A model generated the notes under the pieces. It was not told the DNA's origin and ran no database searches. It saw nothing but the letters and a program-made list of their open reading frames with translations. Positions 6,456-12,978 of a DNA stretch of 15,795 nucleotides are shown piece after piece (position 1 is the first letter of the stretch; every line of letters starts with the position of its first letter). The stretch is from an uncultured Verrucomicrobiales bacterium (GTDB lineage: Bacteria > Verrucomicrobiota > Verrucomicrobiia > Verrucomicrobiales > Akkermansiaceae): assembly GCA_937893015.1 (NCBI GenBank), contig CALBJX010000070.1, positions 1-15,795 on the forward strand, written 5' to 3'. Both the position numbers and the translations under genes were made by a program.

Positions 6456-8108
6456 GTGAAACACCGCGCCGATTACCGCCTGTTGACCCGCCAGCTGGAG
6501 CTCATGCGCCTGCTGCGCATCGGGGAGCAACAGGCGGCTTTCGTTCAGGCTGTGCTGATGGGCTTGGCGGGGGCCGCTGCCGTGCTGCTTTTTGAAGCGG
6601 CCTGCACGGCGGTGCAGGGGGGCCTCACAGGGCTGTGGGGCACGCGCGTGGCCTGCTTCTCCGAATTGCCGGCGCTGTGGCGCGTGGCGCTGCCTTGTCT
6701 GGGCGCGGTGGCGGCGGCTCTGGTGTTGCTCGTTGCCCACCGCATTGACTCGCGCCGCATCCCCGATTACATGGAGGCTTTTTCGCTCGGGGACGGGCGC
6801 TTGCCGCGCCGCCAAGGGGTGTTGCGCAGTCTCTCCGCCGTCATCAGTCTCGGCACCGGGGCCTGCATCGGCAAGGAAGGGGCCCTCATGCAGATGGCCG
6901 CCGTGGCCGCCTCTGCCGCCGGGCGTTGGCTGCATGTTTCCCCGCACCGCCTGCGCCTTATGGTGGGCTGCGGTGCCGCGGCGGGCATGACCGCCGCCTT
7001 CCACACGCCGCTGGCCGCCTGCCTGTTCGTGTCGGAGGTTGTGGTCGGTTCCCTGAGCATCGGCTATCTTGCGCCGCTGTTGCTCGCCTCCTGTGCGGCT
7101 TATGCTCTTGTGTGGTGTACGTCGATGGGCGGGGCTCTCTTCCCCTGTGCCGCGGAGGTGACGGACAGCACGCAGCTGCTGCTCTGTCTGGCTGCCGCAC
7201 TTCTGCTCGCCCCGCTCGGTAAGCTCTGGGTGGCGTGGCTGAATCTCGCCCGCCGCCTCTTCTCGGGGCGGCTCTCGTGGTTGCTTGTGCGCATGGCGGC
7301 GGCGGGGCTGCTTGTCGGTGCTGTCTCTGTGTACCAACCCGCCATCGTCGGCAACGGGCAGGAGGCGATTGCCGGCGTGCTTGCTTCTGCGTTCTCTTTT
7401 TCGGAGGCGGCCGTGTTGCTGGGGCTCAAAGCTCTGGTTGTCGCCATCGTCTTCGGCGTGGGCACCATGGGCGGTGTGCTGACGCCCACGCTCATGCTCG
7501 GCTGTTTCGGCGGCTGGTGTTTCGGCGTTGCTGCCGGCGCAGAATCTCCCGAGGTCTGTGCGCTGGTCGGCATGGCTGCCTTCTTCGCCTCTGCGGCGCG
7601 TTCTCCTGTGACGGCCCTGCTGCTGGTGGTCGAGCTTTCGATGAACGCGGCGCTCATTTTTCCTGTCATGGCGGCGGTGGCCGTGTCCTATGCCGTCTCC
7701 CGCTATCTGCCGGGCAAGACGCTTTACGACAGTGCCCGCCTAGGAGGGCGAGCCGACCTTCGTGTCCGTGATATCATGCTGCACCATCCCGCGCAGCTGC
7801 ATGCCGATGCGGACATCGGCCGCCTGCGCCGTGTCGCCCTGCATCACCCCAATCTCCCCATTCCGCTGGTGGATGAAGCGGGAAAATACCTCGCCCTGCA
7901 AGTCCCCTTTGCAGAGGAACCCGCCACCCCGCCTGTTCTCTCTCCTGACGCTACACCCGCAGAAGCCTTGCGTTTCTTCGAACAATCCCCGCAGAGCGAC
8001 TGGCTCCCCGTGGTGCAGGAAGGCCGTATCCTCGGCCTCGTTTCCCGCGTGGAATTGTACCAGACGACCGCGCTGCTCTTCCGCCGCGATTTGGCGGCCA
8101 GAAGGTAA
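6456..8108 (+). CDS. ClC-family chloride channel/transporter (ClcB-like) with C-terminal CBS pair
   Basis: The product has 550 residues with about ten or more membrane helices up to about residue 415, followed by a cytoplasmic region (436-550) that looks like two CBS modules (VRDIMLHHPAQL; WLPVVQEGRILGLVSRVEL). ClC motifs are present: RRIPDYMEA (101-109) in place of GSGIP, GKEGA (139-143) with the gating Glu141, and GTMGGVLTPTL (336-346). A tyrosine at 424 (KTLYDSA) matches the central anion-site Tyr. The DYMEA and GKEGA wording fits the ClcB branch. The position of the intracellular proton-relay Glu is Val195 (FVSEVV). GTG 6456 is the only start offered near the expected N-terminus. GGAG bases (6452-6455) lie directly against it, too close to act as a ribosome binding site, so the true start may be upstream at a rare codon or downstream at ATG 6504. 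Confidence 0.88.
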   Translation: MKHRADYRLLTRQLELMRLLRIGEQQAAFVQAVLMGLAGAAAVLLFEAACTAVQGGLTGLWGTRVACFSELPALWRVALPCLGAVAAALVLLVAHRIDSRRIPDYMEAFSLGDGRLPRRQGVLRSLSAVISLGTGACIGKEGALMQMAAVAASAAGRWLHVSPHRLRLMVGCGAAAGMTAAFHTPLAACLFVSEVVVGSLSIGYLAPLLLASCAAYALVWCTSMGGALFPCAAEVTDSTQLLLCLAAALLLAPLGKLWVAWLNLARRLFSGRLSWLLVRMAAAGLLVGAVSVYQPAIVGNGQEAIAGVLASAFSFSEAAVLLGLKALVVAIVFGVGTMGGVLTPTLMLGCFGGWCFGVAAGAESPEVCALVGMAAFFASAARSPVTALLLVVELSMNAALIFPVMAAVAVSYAVSRYLPGKTLYDSARLGGRADLRVRDIMLHHPAQLHADADIGRLRRVALHHPNLPIPLVDEAGKYLALQVPFAEEPATPPVLSPDATPAEALRFFEQSPQSDWLPVVQEGRILGLVSRVELYQTTALLFRRDLAARR

Positions 8109-8122
8109 ATCGTACATAGTTC

Positions 8123-8152
8123 TTGCCTCTTGCGGGCACTTAGGTGTATGAT
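8123..8152 (+). promoter_or_regulatory. promoter of glgB
   Basis: TTGCCT (8123-8128) and TATGAT (8147-8152, 5 of 6 consensus bases) are 18 nt apart. The glgB ATG follows after exactly 6 nt, so transcription would start at the ATG itself. This supports ATG 8159 over the in-frame GTG at 8144, which lies inside the promoter. Confidence 0.6.
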
Positions 8153-8158
8153 GACACC

Positions 8159-10159
8159 ATGCGACGCCCCTCTCTACTCGGTCTGATTCTCGCGGACAGC
8201 TGGTTGGCCCCCTTTGAACAGGAAATCAAAGGCCGCCTCCGCCTTTTTGATGCCAAGCGCGAGGCGATTGTGCGGAAGTGGGGCTCACTGAGGGCCTTCG
8301 CCGCGGGCTATGAACGGCTCGGCTTCAATCGCGATGCCGCCACGGGCGAGTGGGTGTACCGCGAGTGGGCTCCGGGTGCGCGCGGACTGCGGCTCATCGG
8401 CGATTTTAACGGCTGGAACCGCGAGAGCCACCCCCTGCAGCCCACGGACACGGGCGTGTGGGAAATCCGCCTGCCTGCGGAGGCCATGGCACACGGGCAG
8501 CGCGTGAAAGTGCATGTCATCGGCGCGAACAGCGAGGGGCGCGACCGCGTGCCCGCTTGGATTCGCTACACGGAGCAGGATGCGCAGACCTACGACTACT
8601 GCGGCATTCTGTGGGCTCCTGAAGAGCCCTACCAGTGGTGCAACACGCGCTGGAACCCCGCCACCATCGGCACGCCCTTCATCTATGAAGCCCACGTCGG
8701 CATGGCGGGGGAGGAGGGGCGCATCCACTCCTACCGCGAGTTTGCGGACAAGGTGCTGCCGCGCGTGGCGGCGCTGGGCTACAATGTGGTGCAGCTCATG
8801 GCCGTGCAGGAGCATCCGTACTACGGCTCCTTCGGCTATCACGTTTCCTCCTTTTTCGCGCCCTGCAACCGCTTCGGCACGCCCGAGGATTTGAAATATC
8901 TGGTGGACACCGCGCACGGACTCGGCATTGCCGTGCTGCTGGATGTGGTGCATTCCCACGCCGTGAAGAATGTCGCCGAAGGGCTGAACGATTTTGACGG
9001 CAGCGGCGGCCAGTATTTCAAGGCAGGCGAGCGCGACAGCCGCCACCCCGACTGGGACAGCTGCCTCTTCGACTACGGCCGCGATGAGGTGCTGGAGTTC
9101 CTGCTCTCCAACCTCCGCTGGTGGCTGGAGGAGTATCACTTCGACGGCTTCCGCTTCGACGGCGTGACAAGCATGCTCTACGTCCACCACGGGCACGAAC
9201 CTTTCACGGATTTGAGCTGCTACTTCAACACCATGGTGAATGTGGATGCCGTGACCTACCTGCAACTGGCGGCGACCTTGGTGCAGGAGGTGCGCCCCGG
9301 TGCCTTCGCCATTGCGGAGGACATGAGCGGCATGCCCGGCCTCTGCCGCCCGGTGGAGGAGGGCGGTTTCGGTTTCACGCACCGCCTTGCCATGGGCCTG
9401 CCGGATTACTGGATTAAGCTGCTCAAGGAGAAGAAGGATGAGGAATGGAGTGTGGGCGACATGTGGTACACCCTCATCAACCGCCGCTACGGCGAGTCCA
9501 ACATCGCCTATGCCGAGAGCCACGACCAAGCCTTGGTGGGCGACAAGACTATCGCTTTCCGCCTGATGGATGCGGAGATGTACACGCACATGAGCTGCGA
9601 CAGGCCGAGCCTCGTCATTGACCGCGGCATGGCCCTGCACAAGATGATTCGCCTCGCCACGCTGGCGGCGGGCGGCGAGGGCTGGCTCAATTTCATGGGC
9701 AACGAGTTCGGCCACCCCGAGTGGATTGACTTCCCCCGCGAGGGCAACGGCAACTCCTATCAATACTGCCGCCGCCAGTGGAGCCTCGTCGATAACGGCC
9801 TGCTGCGCTACCGCTTCCTGAACGCTTTTGATGCCGCCATGGTCGCCCTCGCCAAGCGCGCGGATATCCCCGCTGCCGCGCCCGCGCAGCCGCTCAACAT
9901 GGATGAGGCGAACCAAGTGATGGCCTTTGAGCGCGCGGGGCTTCTCTTTGTCTTCAACTGGAACGGCGAGCGCGCCATCCCCGACTACGAGCTGCCCGCG
10001 CCGGAAGCGGGCGAGTGGCGCGTGGTGCTGGATTCCGATGCTGCGGAATTCGGCGGCTATGCGCGGCAGGACCACAGCGTGAACCACTTCACGGATGAGG
10101 ACGGCAAGATGAAGCTCTACCTCCTGCCGCGCACCGTGATGGTACTGCAGAAGCTTTAA
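8159..10159 (+). CDS. glgB: 1,4-alpha-glucan (glycogen) branching enzyme, eukaryote-like GH13_8 type
   Basis: The enzyme cuts alpha-1,4 glucan chains and re-attaches them by alpha-1,6 bonds. The product has 666 residues from ATG 8159. An N-terminal helical part and a CBM48 module (YREWAPGARGLRLIGDFNGW, about 67-86) precede the GH13 barrel. The barrel carries DVVHSH (262-267), FRFDG with nucleophile Asp334, IAEDMSG with acid Glu387, and ESHDQ with His455 and Asp456; an all-beta C-terminal domain ends the protein. The wording of the central part (GFRFDGVTSMLY, AEDMSGMPGLCRPVEEGGFG, INRRYGE, YAESHDQALVGDKTIAF) is that of the animal, fungal and plant enzymes rather than the E. coli type, and the N-terminal extension of the E. 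coli type is missing. The gene has its own promoter and ends 3 nt before the dehydrogenase. No other glycogen gene is nearby. Confidence 0.95.
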   Translation: MRRPSLLGLILADSWLAPFEQEIKGRLRLFDAKREAIVRKWGSLRAFAAGYERLGFNRDAATGEWVYREWAPGARGLRLIGDFNGWNRESHPLQPTDTGVWEIRLPAEAMAHGQRVKVHVIGANSEGRDRVPAWIRYTEQDAQTYDYCGILWAPEEPYQWCNTRWNPATIGTPFIYEAHVGMAGEEGRIHSYREFADKVLPRVAALGYNVVQLMAVQEHPYYGSFGYHVSSFFAPCNRFGTPEDLKYLVDTAHGLGIAVLLDVVHSHAVKNVAEGLNDFDGSGGQYFKAGERDSRHPDWDSCLFDYGRDEVLEFLLSNLRWWLEEYHFDGFRFDGVTSMLYVHHGHEPFTDLSCYFNTMVNVDAVTYLQLAATLVQEVRPGAFAIAEDMSGMPGLCRPVEEGGFGFTHRLAMGLPDYWIKLLKEKKDEEWSVGDMWYTLINRRYGESNIAYAESHDQALVGDKTIAFRLMDAEMYTHMSCDRPSLVIDRGMALHKMIRLATLAAGGEGWLNFMGNEFGHPEWIDFPREGNGNSYQYCRRQWSLVDNGLLRYRFLNAFDAAMVALAKRADIPAAAPAQPLNMDEANQVMAFERAGLLFVFNWNGERAIPDYELPAPEAGEWRVVLDSDAAEFGGYARQDHSVNHFTDEDGKMKLYLLPRTVMVLQKL

Positions 10160-10162
10160 TCT

Positions 10163-10888
10163 ATGTTCAGGAACAAGAGAGTTGTCATCACGGGCGGGGC
10201 ACAGGGCATCGGGCGCTGCCTCGCGGAGCGTTTTGCGGCGGAGGGTGCGCACGTGTGGGTGCTCGACAAGCAGCCGACCGCATTTGAGAATGCCGCCGTC
10301 ACCCCCGTGCTCGGGGATATCGCCGTGAAGGAAACGTTGGAATCCTTTGCCTCACAGGTGACGGCGGAGGGCCGCGTCGATGTGTTGGTGAACAACGCCT
10401 TGCCGCTCATGAAGGGCATAGACTCCTGTTCCTATGAAGAGTTTGCCTATGCCCTCGCCGTGGGGGTGACGGCGCCGTTCTATCTTACCAAGCTGCTCGC
10501 CCCGCACTTTGCGGAGGGGGCGGCGGTGGTGAACATCTCTTCCTCCCGCGACCGCATGAGCCAAGCGCAGACGGAGAGTTACACGGCGGCCAAGGGCGGT
10601 ATCGCCGCTCTGACGCACGCTCTCGCTATGTCTTTGGCGGGGTGCGCCCGCGTGAACTCGGTTTCCCCCGGCTGGATTGAGACGCGCGGGAACACGTGGA
10701 GTGGTGCGGATGCCCTGCAACAGCCTGTCGGCCGTGTCGGTACACCCGAGGATATTGCCGAGGCCGTCCTCTTCCTCGCCTCCCCCAAGGCGGGCTTCAT
10801 TACGGGCGAGAATCTCTGCGTGGACGGCGGCATGACCCGCCGCATGATTTACCACGGCGACGAAGGTTGGGCCTATCAGCCGAGTTGA
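10163..10888 (+). CDS. short-chain dehydrogenase/reductase (SDR) family oxidoreductase
   Basis: The product has 241 residues, the size of a classical SDR. The Rossmann motif TGGAQGIG is at 10-17, and Asp35 at the end of the second strand (VWVLDK) suggests NAD(H) rather than NADP(H). The catalytic Ser is about 127 (ISSS), with Tyr140 and Lys144 in YTAAK. VSPGWIET (167-174) and the C-terminal FITGENLCVDGGM are typical of the family. Two positions deviate: NNAG reads NNAL (77-80), and the Asn of the catalytic tetrad is replaced by Gly101 (VGVTAPF). The start codon lies 3 nt after the glgB stop codon with no ribosome binding site, so it is probably co-transcribed and coupled. The substrate is unknown. 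Confidence 0.9.
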   Translation: MFRNKRVVITGGAQGIGRCLAERFAAEGAHVWVLDKQPTAFENAAVTPVLGDIAVKETLESFASQVTAEGRVDVLVNNALPLMKGIDSCSYEEFAYALAVGVTAPFYLTKLLAPHFAEGAAVVNISSSRDRMSQAQTESYTAAKGGIAALTHALAMSLAGCARVNSVSPGWIETRGNTWSGADALQQPVGRVGTPEDIAEAVLFLASPKAGFITGENLCVDGGMTRRMIYHGDEGWAYQPS

Positions 10889-10913
10889 TGAATCCCGAGA
10901 ATTGCCGAATGCA

Positions 10914-10944
10914 AAACGCCCCGATGCAGAACATCGGGGCGTTT
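10914..10944. terminator. bidirectional intrinsic terminator
   Basis: A perfect 13-bp stem (10914-10926 with 10932-10944; core AACGCCCCGATG) encloses the loop CAGAA. It is followed by TTTGGTTT on the plus strand and by TTTTGCATT-like bases on the minus strand. It lies 25 nt after the dehydrogenase stop codon and 18 nt after the stop codon of the convergent minus-strand gene, so it should serve both. Confidence 0.9.
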
Positions 10945-10962
10945 GGTTTGGAAAAGAAAGTT

Positions 10963-11958
10963 TTAGAAGCCTTCTTCCTCTGCGGGTGCGGGGGCAGGGG
11001 CCGCAGGAGCCGGCGCGGGGGTGTCCGTCGCGGCGGGAGCCTCAGGGGCGGGAGCGGCGGGGGCGTCGCCGTGCTCCACGATGGTGTCATCACCGCCGTT
11101 GTCCTTGGCGGGCGTCGGCGCGGGCTCTGCGGGAGAGGAGGGCTGCGCCGCAGGAGCGGGCTGAGCGGCAGGGGCGGGTGTCGCGGACTGCAGCAGGGGC
11201 TGCTTGGTCTGCGGGTCCACCTCTGTGCCGTTGATGTACATGCGCGTCTTCATCTGCCCCGTGGCGGGGTCGTAGACGCTCTCCGTGCGGGTCTGCGTCA
11301 TGTTGCCGTTCGCGTCGCGCGTGATGGAGACGGAGGTAGAGGCGGCGCTGAAGCTGCTGCCGCTTGCGGCTGTCGGCGCGGGGGCACCCACGGTAGGCAG
11401 GGGCAGGTTGTTGGAGACGGAGGGGGCTTCCGCAGGGGCACTGCCGTCGGCGGGCGCGGAGGGCTGCTCCGTGGTGACGGCGGGCTGCGCGGCGCGGCGA
11501 GCCATGCGGGAGCACACGCGCAGGGGCTCACCCTGTTGCCCATTCATGAGATAGAGGTGGTCCACGCGGAGCACGGCTTCTTCCCCGGGTTGCATCTGCG
11601 CGATGGTGTCTGCGATGCCGGCGGGCTGGCCGGGCAGCTCTCGGCTCATGGAGATCGTGAACTTGGTGCCGGGCGTCAGCTGGCCGTCGCCTAAGCGGTT
11701 GTACTTCTTGTAGCCCAGAAGATCGATGACCTCAAAGACGGCCACTTTTGCTGTGGTGGGGGCGTCGTCGTTGATGGTCTGCACGGCCAAATCATGCATG
11801 CCGACGAAGGTGGCGCGCACGGTGTTGGAGGCGAGCAAATCGCAGTTGCCGGAGCGAGCTGCAGCGGCGGGGACGGCGGGGACGGAAATCTCTGCGAACA
11901 GCGAGGGGGTGGCGGCTGCTAACGCAAGGAGAGTGGTGTAGCGGACGATTCTGTTCAT
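10963..11958 (-). CDS. secreted protein with Ala/Pro-rich low-complexity C-terminus, unknown function
   Basis: I do not recognise this 331-residue protein. A clear signal peptide (MNRIVRYTTLLALAAATPSLFA, cleavage after 22) precedes a folded-looking domain at about 38-155 with alternating beta-like segments (AKVAVFEVIDLLGYKKYNRLGDG, EAVLRVDHLYLMNG). Residues 155-205 are Ala/Pro/Ser-rich. A short island at 206-253 is different: polar, beta-like, with SVSITRDANGNMTQ and DPATGQMKTRMYINGTEVDPQT. The rest (258-331) is almost only Ala, Pro and acidic residues (APAPAAPAPAPAEEEGF). Such a tail suggests an extended periplasmic or cell-envelope linker or spacer. The frame is open from 11979, but ATG 11958 is chosen for the signal peptide and the promoter position. 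The low-complexity part also creates spurious open frames on the other strand. Confidence 0.8.
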   Translation of the reverse strand: MNRIVRYTTLLALAAATPSLFAEISVPAVPAAAARSGNCDLLASNTVRATFVGMHDLAVQTINDDAPTTAKVAVFEVIDLLGYKKYNRLGDGQLTPGTKFTISMSRELPGQPAGIADTIAQMQPGEEAVLRVDHLYLMNGQQGEPLRVCSRMARRAAQPAVTTEQPSAPADGSAPAEAPSVSNNLPLPTVGAPAPTAASGSSFSAASTSVSITRDANGNMTQTRTESVYDPATGQMKTRMYINGTEVDPQTKQPLLQSATPAPAAQPAPAAQPSSPAEPAPTPAKDNGGDDTIVEHGDAPAAPAPEAPAATDTPAPAPAAPAPAPAEEEGF

Positions 11959-11969
11959 ATGTACAGCGT

Positions 11970-11998
11970 TAGATAGCACAAATCGCCGCTTTGTTCAA
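11970..11998 (-). promoter_or_regulatory. promoter of the Ala/Pro-rich secreted protein gene
   Basis: On the minus strand TTGAAC (11998-11993) and TATCTA (11975-11970) are 17 nt apart, and the ATG at 11958 begins 11 nt after the -10. The predicted leader is about 5 nt, and no Shine-Dalgarno sequence is present. Between this promoter and the protease promoter (11999-12167) I see no gene or clear structure. Confidence 0.5.
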
Positions 11999-12167
11999 TC
12001 TTTTTGACAGAGACGGAGAAGGAGACGCAGCGCTTCGGTATTTTGATGGAAAGGATGATGGGCGGGGGAGGAGCGGGGCCATCGTTCTCTCATCCCGACA
12101 AACAGTTGTTCTCCTCCTGCCGTTTTAGCTGCGTTTTTCCATTTTTCGCGTCATCCTCGGCGGCATG

Positions 12168-12186
12168 CTGCAATGCGTGCTTGCAG
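12168..12186. repeat. short inverted repeat overlapping the protease -35
   Basis: CTGCAA (12168-12173) and TTGCAG (12181-12186) are perfect inverted copies around a 7-nt spacer (TGCGTGC). The right arm is also the candidate -35 of the protease gene, so a dimeric regulator could act here. Arms of 6 bp can arise by chance. Confidence 0.25.
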
Positions 12187-12209
12187 AATCGGTGAGACTC
12201 CCGCAATAT
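12181..12209 (+). promoter_or_regulatory. weak candidate promoter of the M50 protease gene
   Basis: TTGCAG (12181-12186) and CAATAT (12204-12209) are 17 nt apart but each matches consensus at only 3 of 6 bases. The -10 would overlap the upstream ATG (12208) and end 7 nt before ATG 12217. Confidence 0.3.
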
Positions 12210-12216
12210 GGATGGG

Positions 12217-12915
12217 ATGATTCGCTTCTCCCTCTTCGGTGTCCGCGTGACGATACAACCTACCCTCTGGCTCATGCTGGCGGCTCTTGGTGTCGTGTTC
12301 GGTGCCGCGGGGCGGGCGGATGTGATGGGTATTGCGATTTTCGCCTTGGCCGGCTTGCTCTGCCTGCTGGTGCATGAGATGGGGCACGCTATGGTGAGCA
12401 AACGGCTCGGCGGCGGTGCTCCCGAGGTTTGTTTGGCGTGGTTGGGCGGCGCCTGCACCAATCCCGAGGCTCGTCTGACGCGCACGGGCGGTGTGCTCAT
12501 GACCATGGCGGGGCCTGCGGCTTCCGTGTTGCCCGGCCTCTTTGCCGCGGCGGCGCTGGGCGTGTACATCGACAGCTACCCCGCTGCCTGCTATATCGCT
12601 CTGCATTCCCTTGCGGGCGTTATCAAGGATGAGACATGGCAGCTCGGCTCACCCTACGTTATTCTCTTCTGCATCCGTCTCATTCAGGTGAGTTTCTGGT
12701 GGTCGGTGTTCAATATGCTCCCCGTGTTCCCGCTGGATGGCGGTCAAATCATGCACGGGCTCATGGATTCCCCGCGCCGCATGCACTTTCTCAGCCTTGT
12801 CTTTGCCTGTCTGCTCACGGCGGGCAGCATTGTGCTGGGGCTCTGGCTCATCACCGCGCTCATGGTGGTGCTCGCTTTTCTTAACTACCGCTGCTGCCAG
12901 CAAGCGCCGTATTGA
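12217..12915 (+). CDS. M50 family (site-2-protease-like) membrane zinc metalloprotease
   Basis: The 232-residue protein is largely membrane-embedded. Its zinc motif HEMGH is at 53-57 (His53, Glu54, His57) within hydrophobic sequence, and the third zinc ligand is Asp174 in NMLPVFPLDGGQ, the M50 NxxPxxPLDGG motif. These residues predict cleavage of substrates within or near the membrane. Five or six hydrophobic segments are visible, and the short form without a PDZ domain fits the small SpoIVFB-like M50B group rather than RseP. ATG 12208 would add three residues (MDG). I prefer 12217 because RFSLFG directly after the start is usual for the family and because the upstream ATG overlaps the promoter candidate. 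The substrate is unknown; no sigma or anti-sigma gene is close. The helicase gene follows 63 nt downstream. Confidence 0.85.
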   Translation: MIRFSLFGVRVTIQPTLWLMLAALGVVFGAAGRADVMGIAIFALAGLLCLLVHEMGHAMVSKRLGGGAPEVCLAWLGGACTNPEARLTRTGGVLMTMAGPAASVLPGLFAAAALGVYIDSYPAACYIALHSLAGVIKDETWQLGSPYVILFCIRLIQVSFWWSVFNMLPVFPLDGGQIMHGLMDSPRRMHFLSLVFACLLTAGSIVLGLWLITALMVVLAFLNYRCCQQAPY

Positions 12916-12940
12916 CAAGTCTTCCGACTTCACTTTTATC
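12912..12940 (+). promoter_or_regulatory. promoter of the DEAD-box helicase gene
   Basis: A perfect TTGACA (12912-12917) overlaps the stop codon of the protease gene. TTTATC (12935-12940) is 17 nt downstream; TATCTT at 12937-12942 with a 19-nt spacer is the alternative. Transcription would start near 12948, giving a leader of about 30 nt before ATG 12979. Confidence 0.5.
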
Positions 12941-12978
12941 TTTACATTCTCGCCGTTTTCGTGCATTCTCCCCGCCGT

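Noticed and set aside
6450..6458. CGGAGG as ribosome binding site of the ClC gene
   Set aside because: It overlaps the GTG start codon, so it cannot position the ribosome on that codon.
8285..10252. Minus-strand open frame of 655 codons opposite glgB
   Set aside because: It mirrors glgB codon structure and has no recognisable motif.
10696..11694. Plus-strand open frame of 332 codons with a Gly/Arg-rich translation
   Set aside because: It starts inside the dehydrogenase gene, crosses the bidirectional terminator and reads the Ala/Pro-rich gene backwards; the Gly/Arg repeats are the reverse of Ala/Pro codons.
12004..12009. TTGACA on the plus strand in the divergent intergenic region
   Set aside because: No -10-like sequence lies 15-19 nt downstream, so it is probably a chance match.
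12004..12195. 63-codon plus-strand ORF in the divergent intergenic region
   Set aside because: It has a TTG start, no ribosome binding site and a low-complexity translation, and it overlaps the promoters of both flanking genes.
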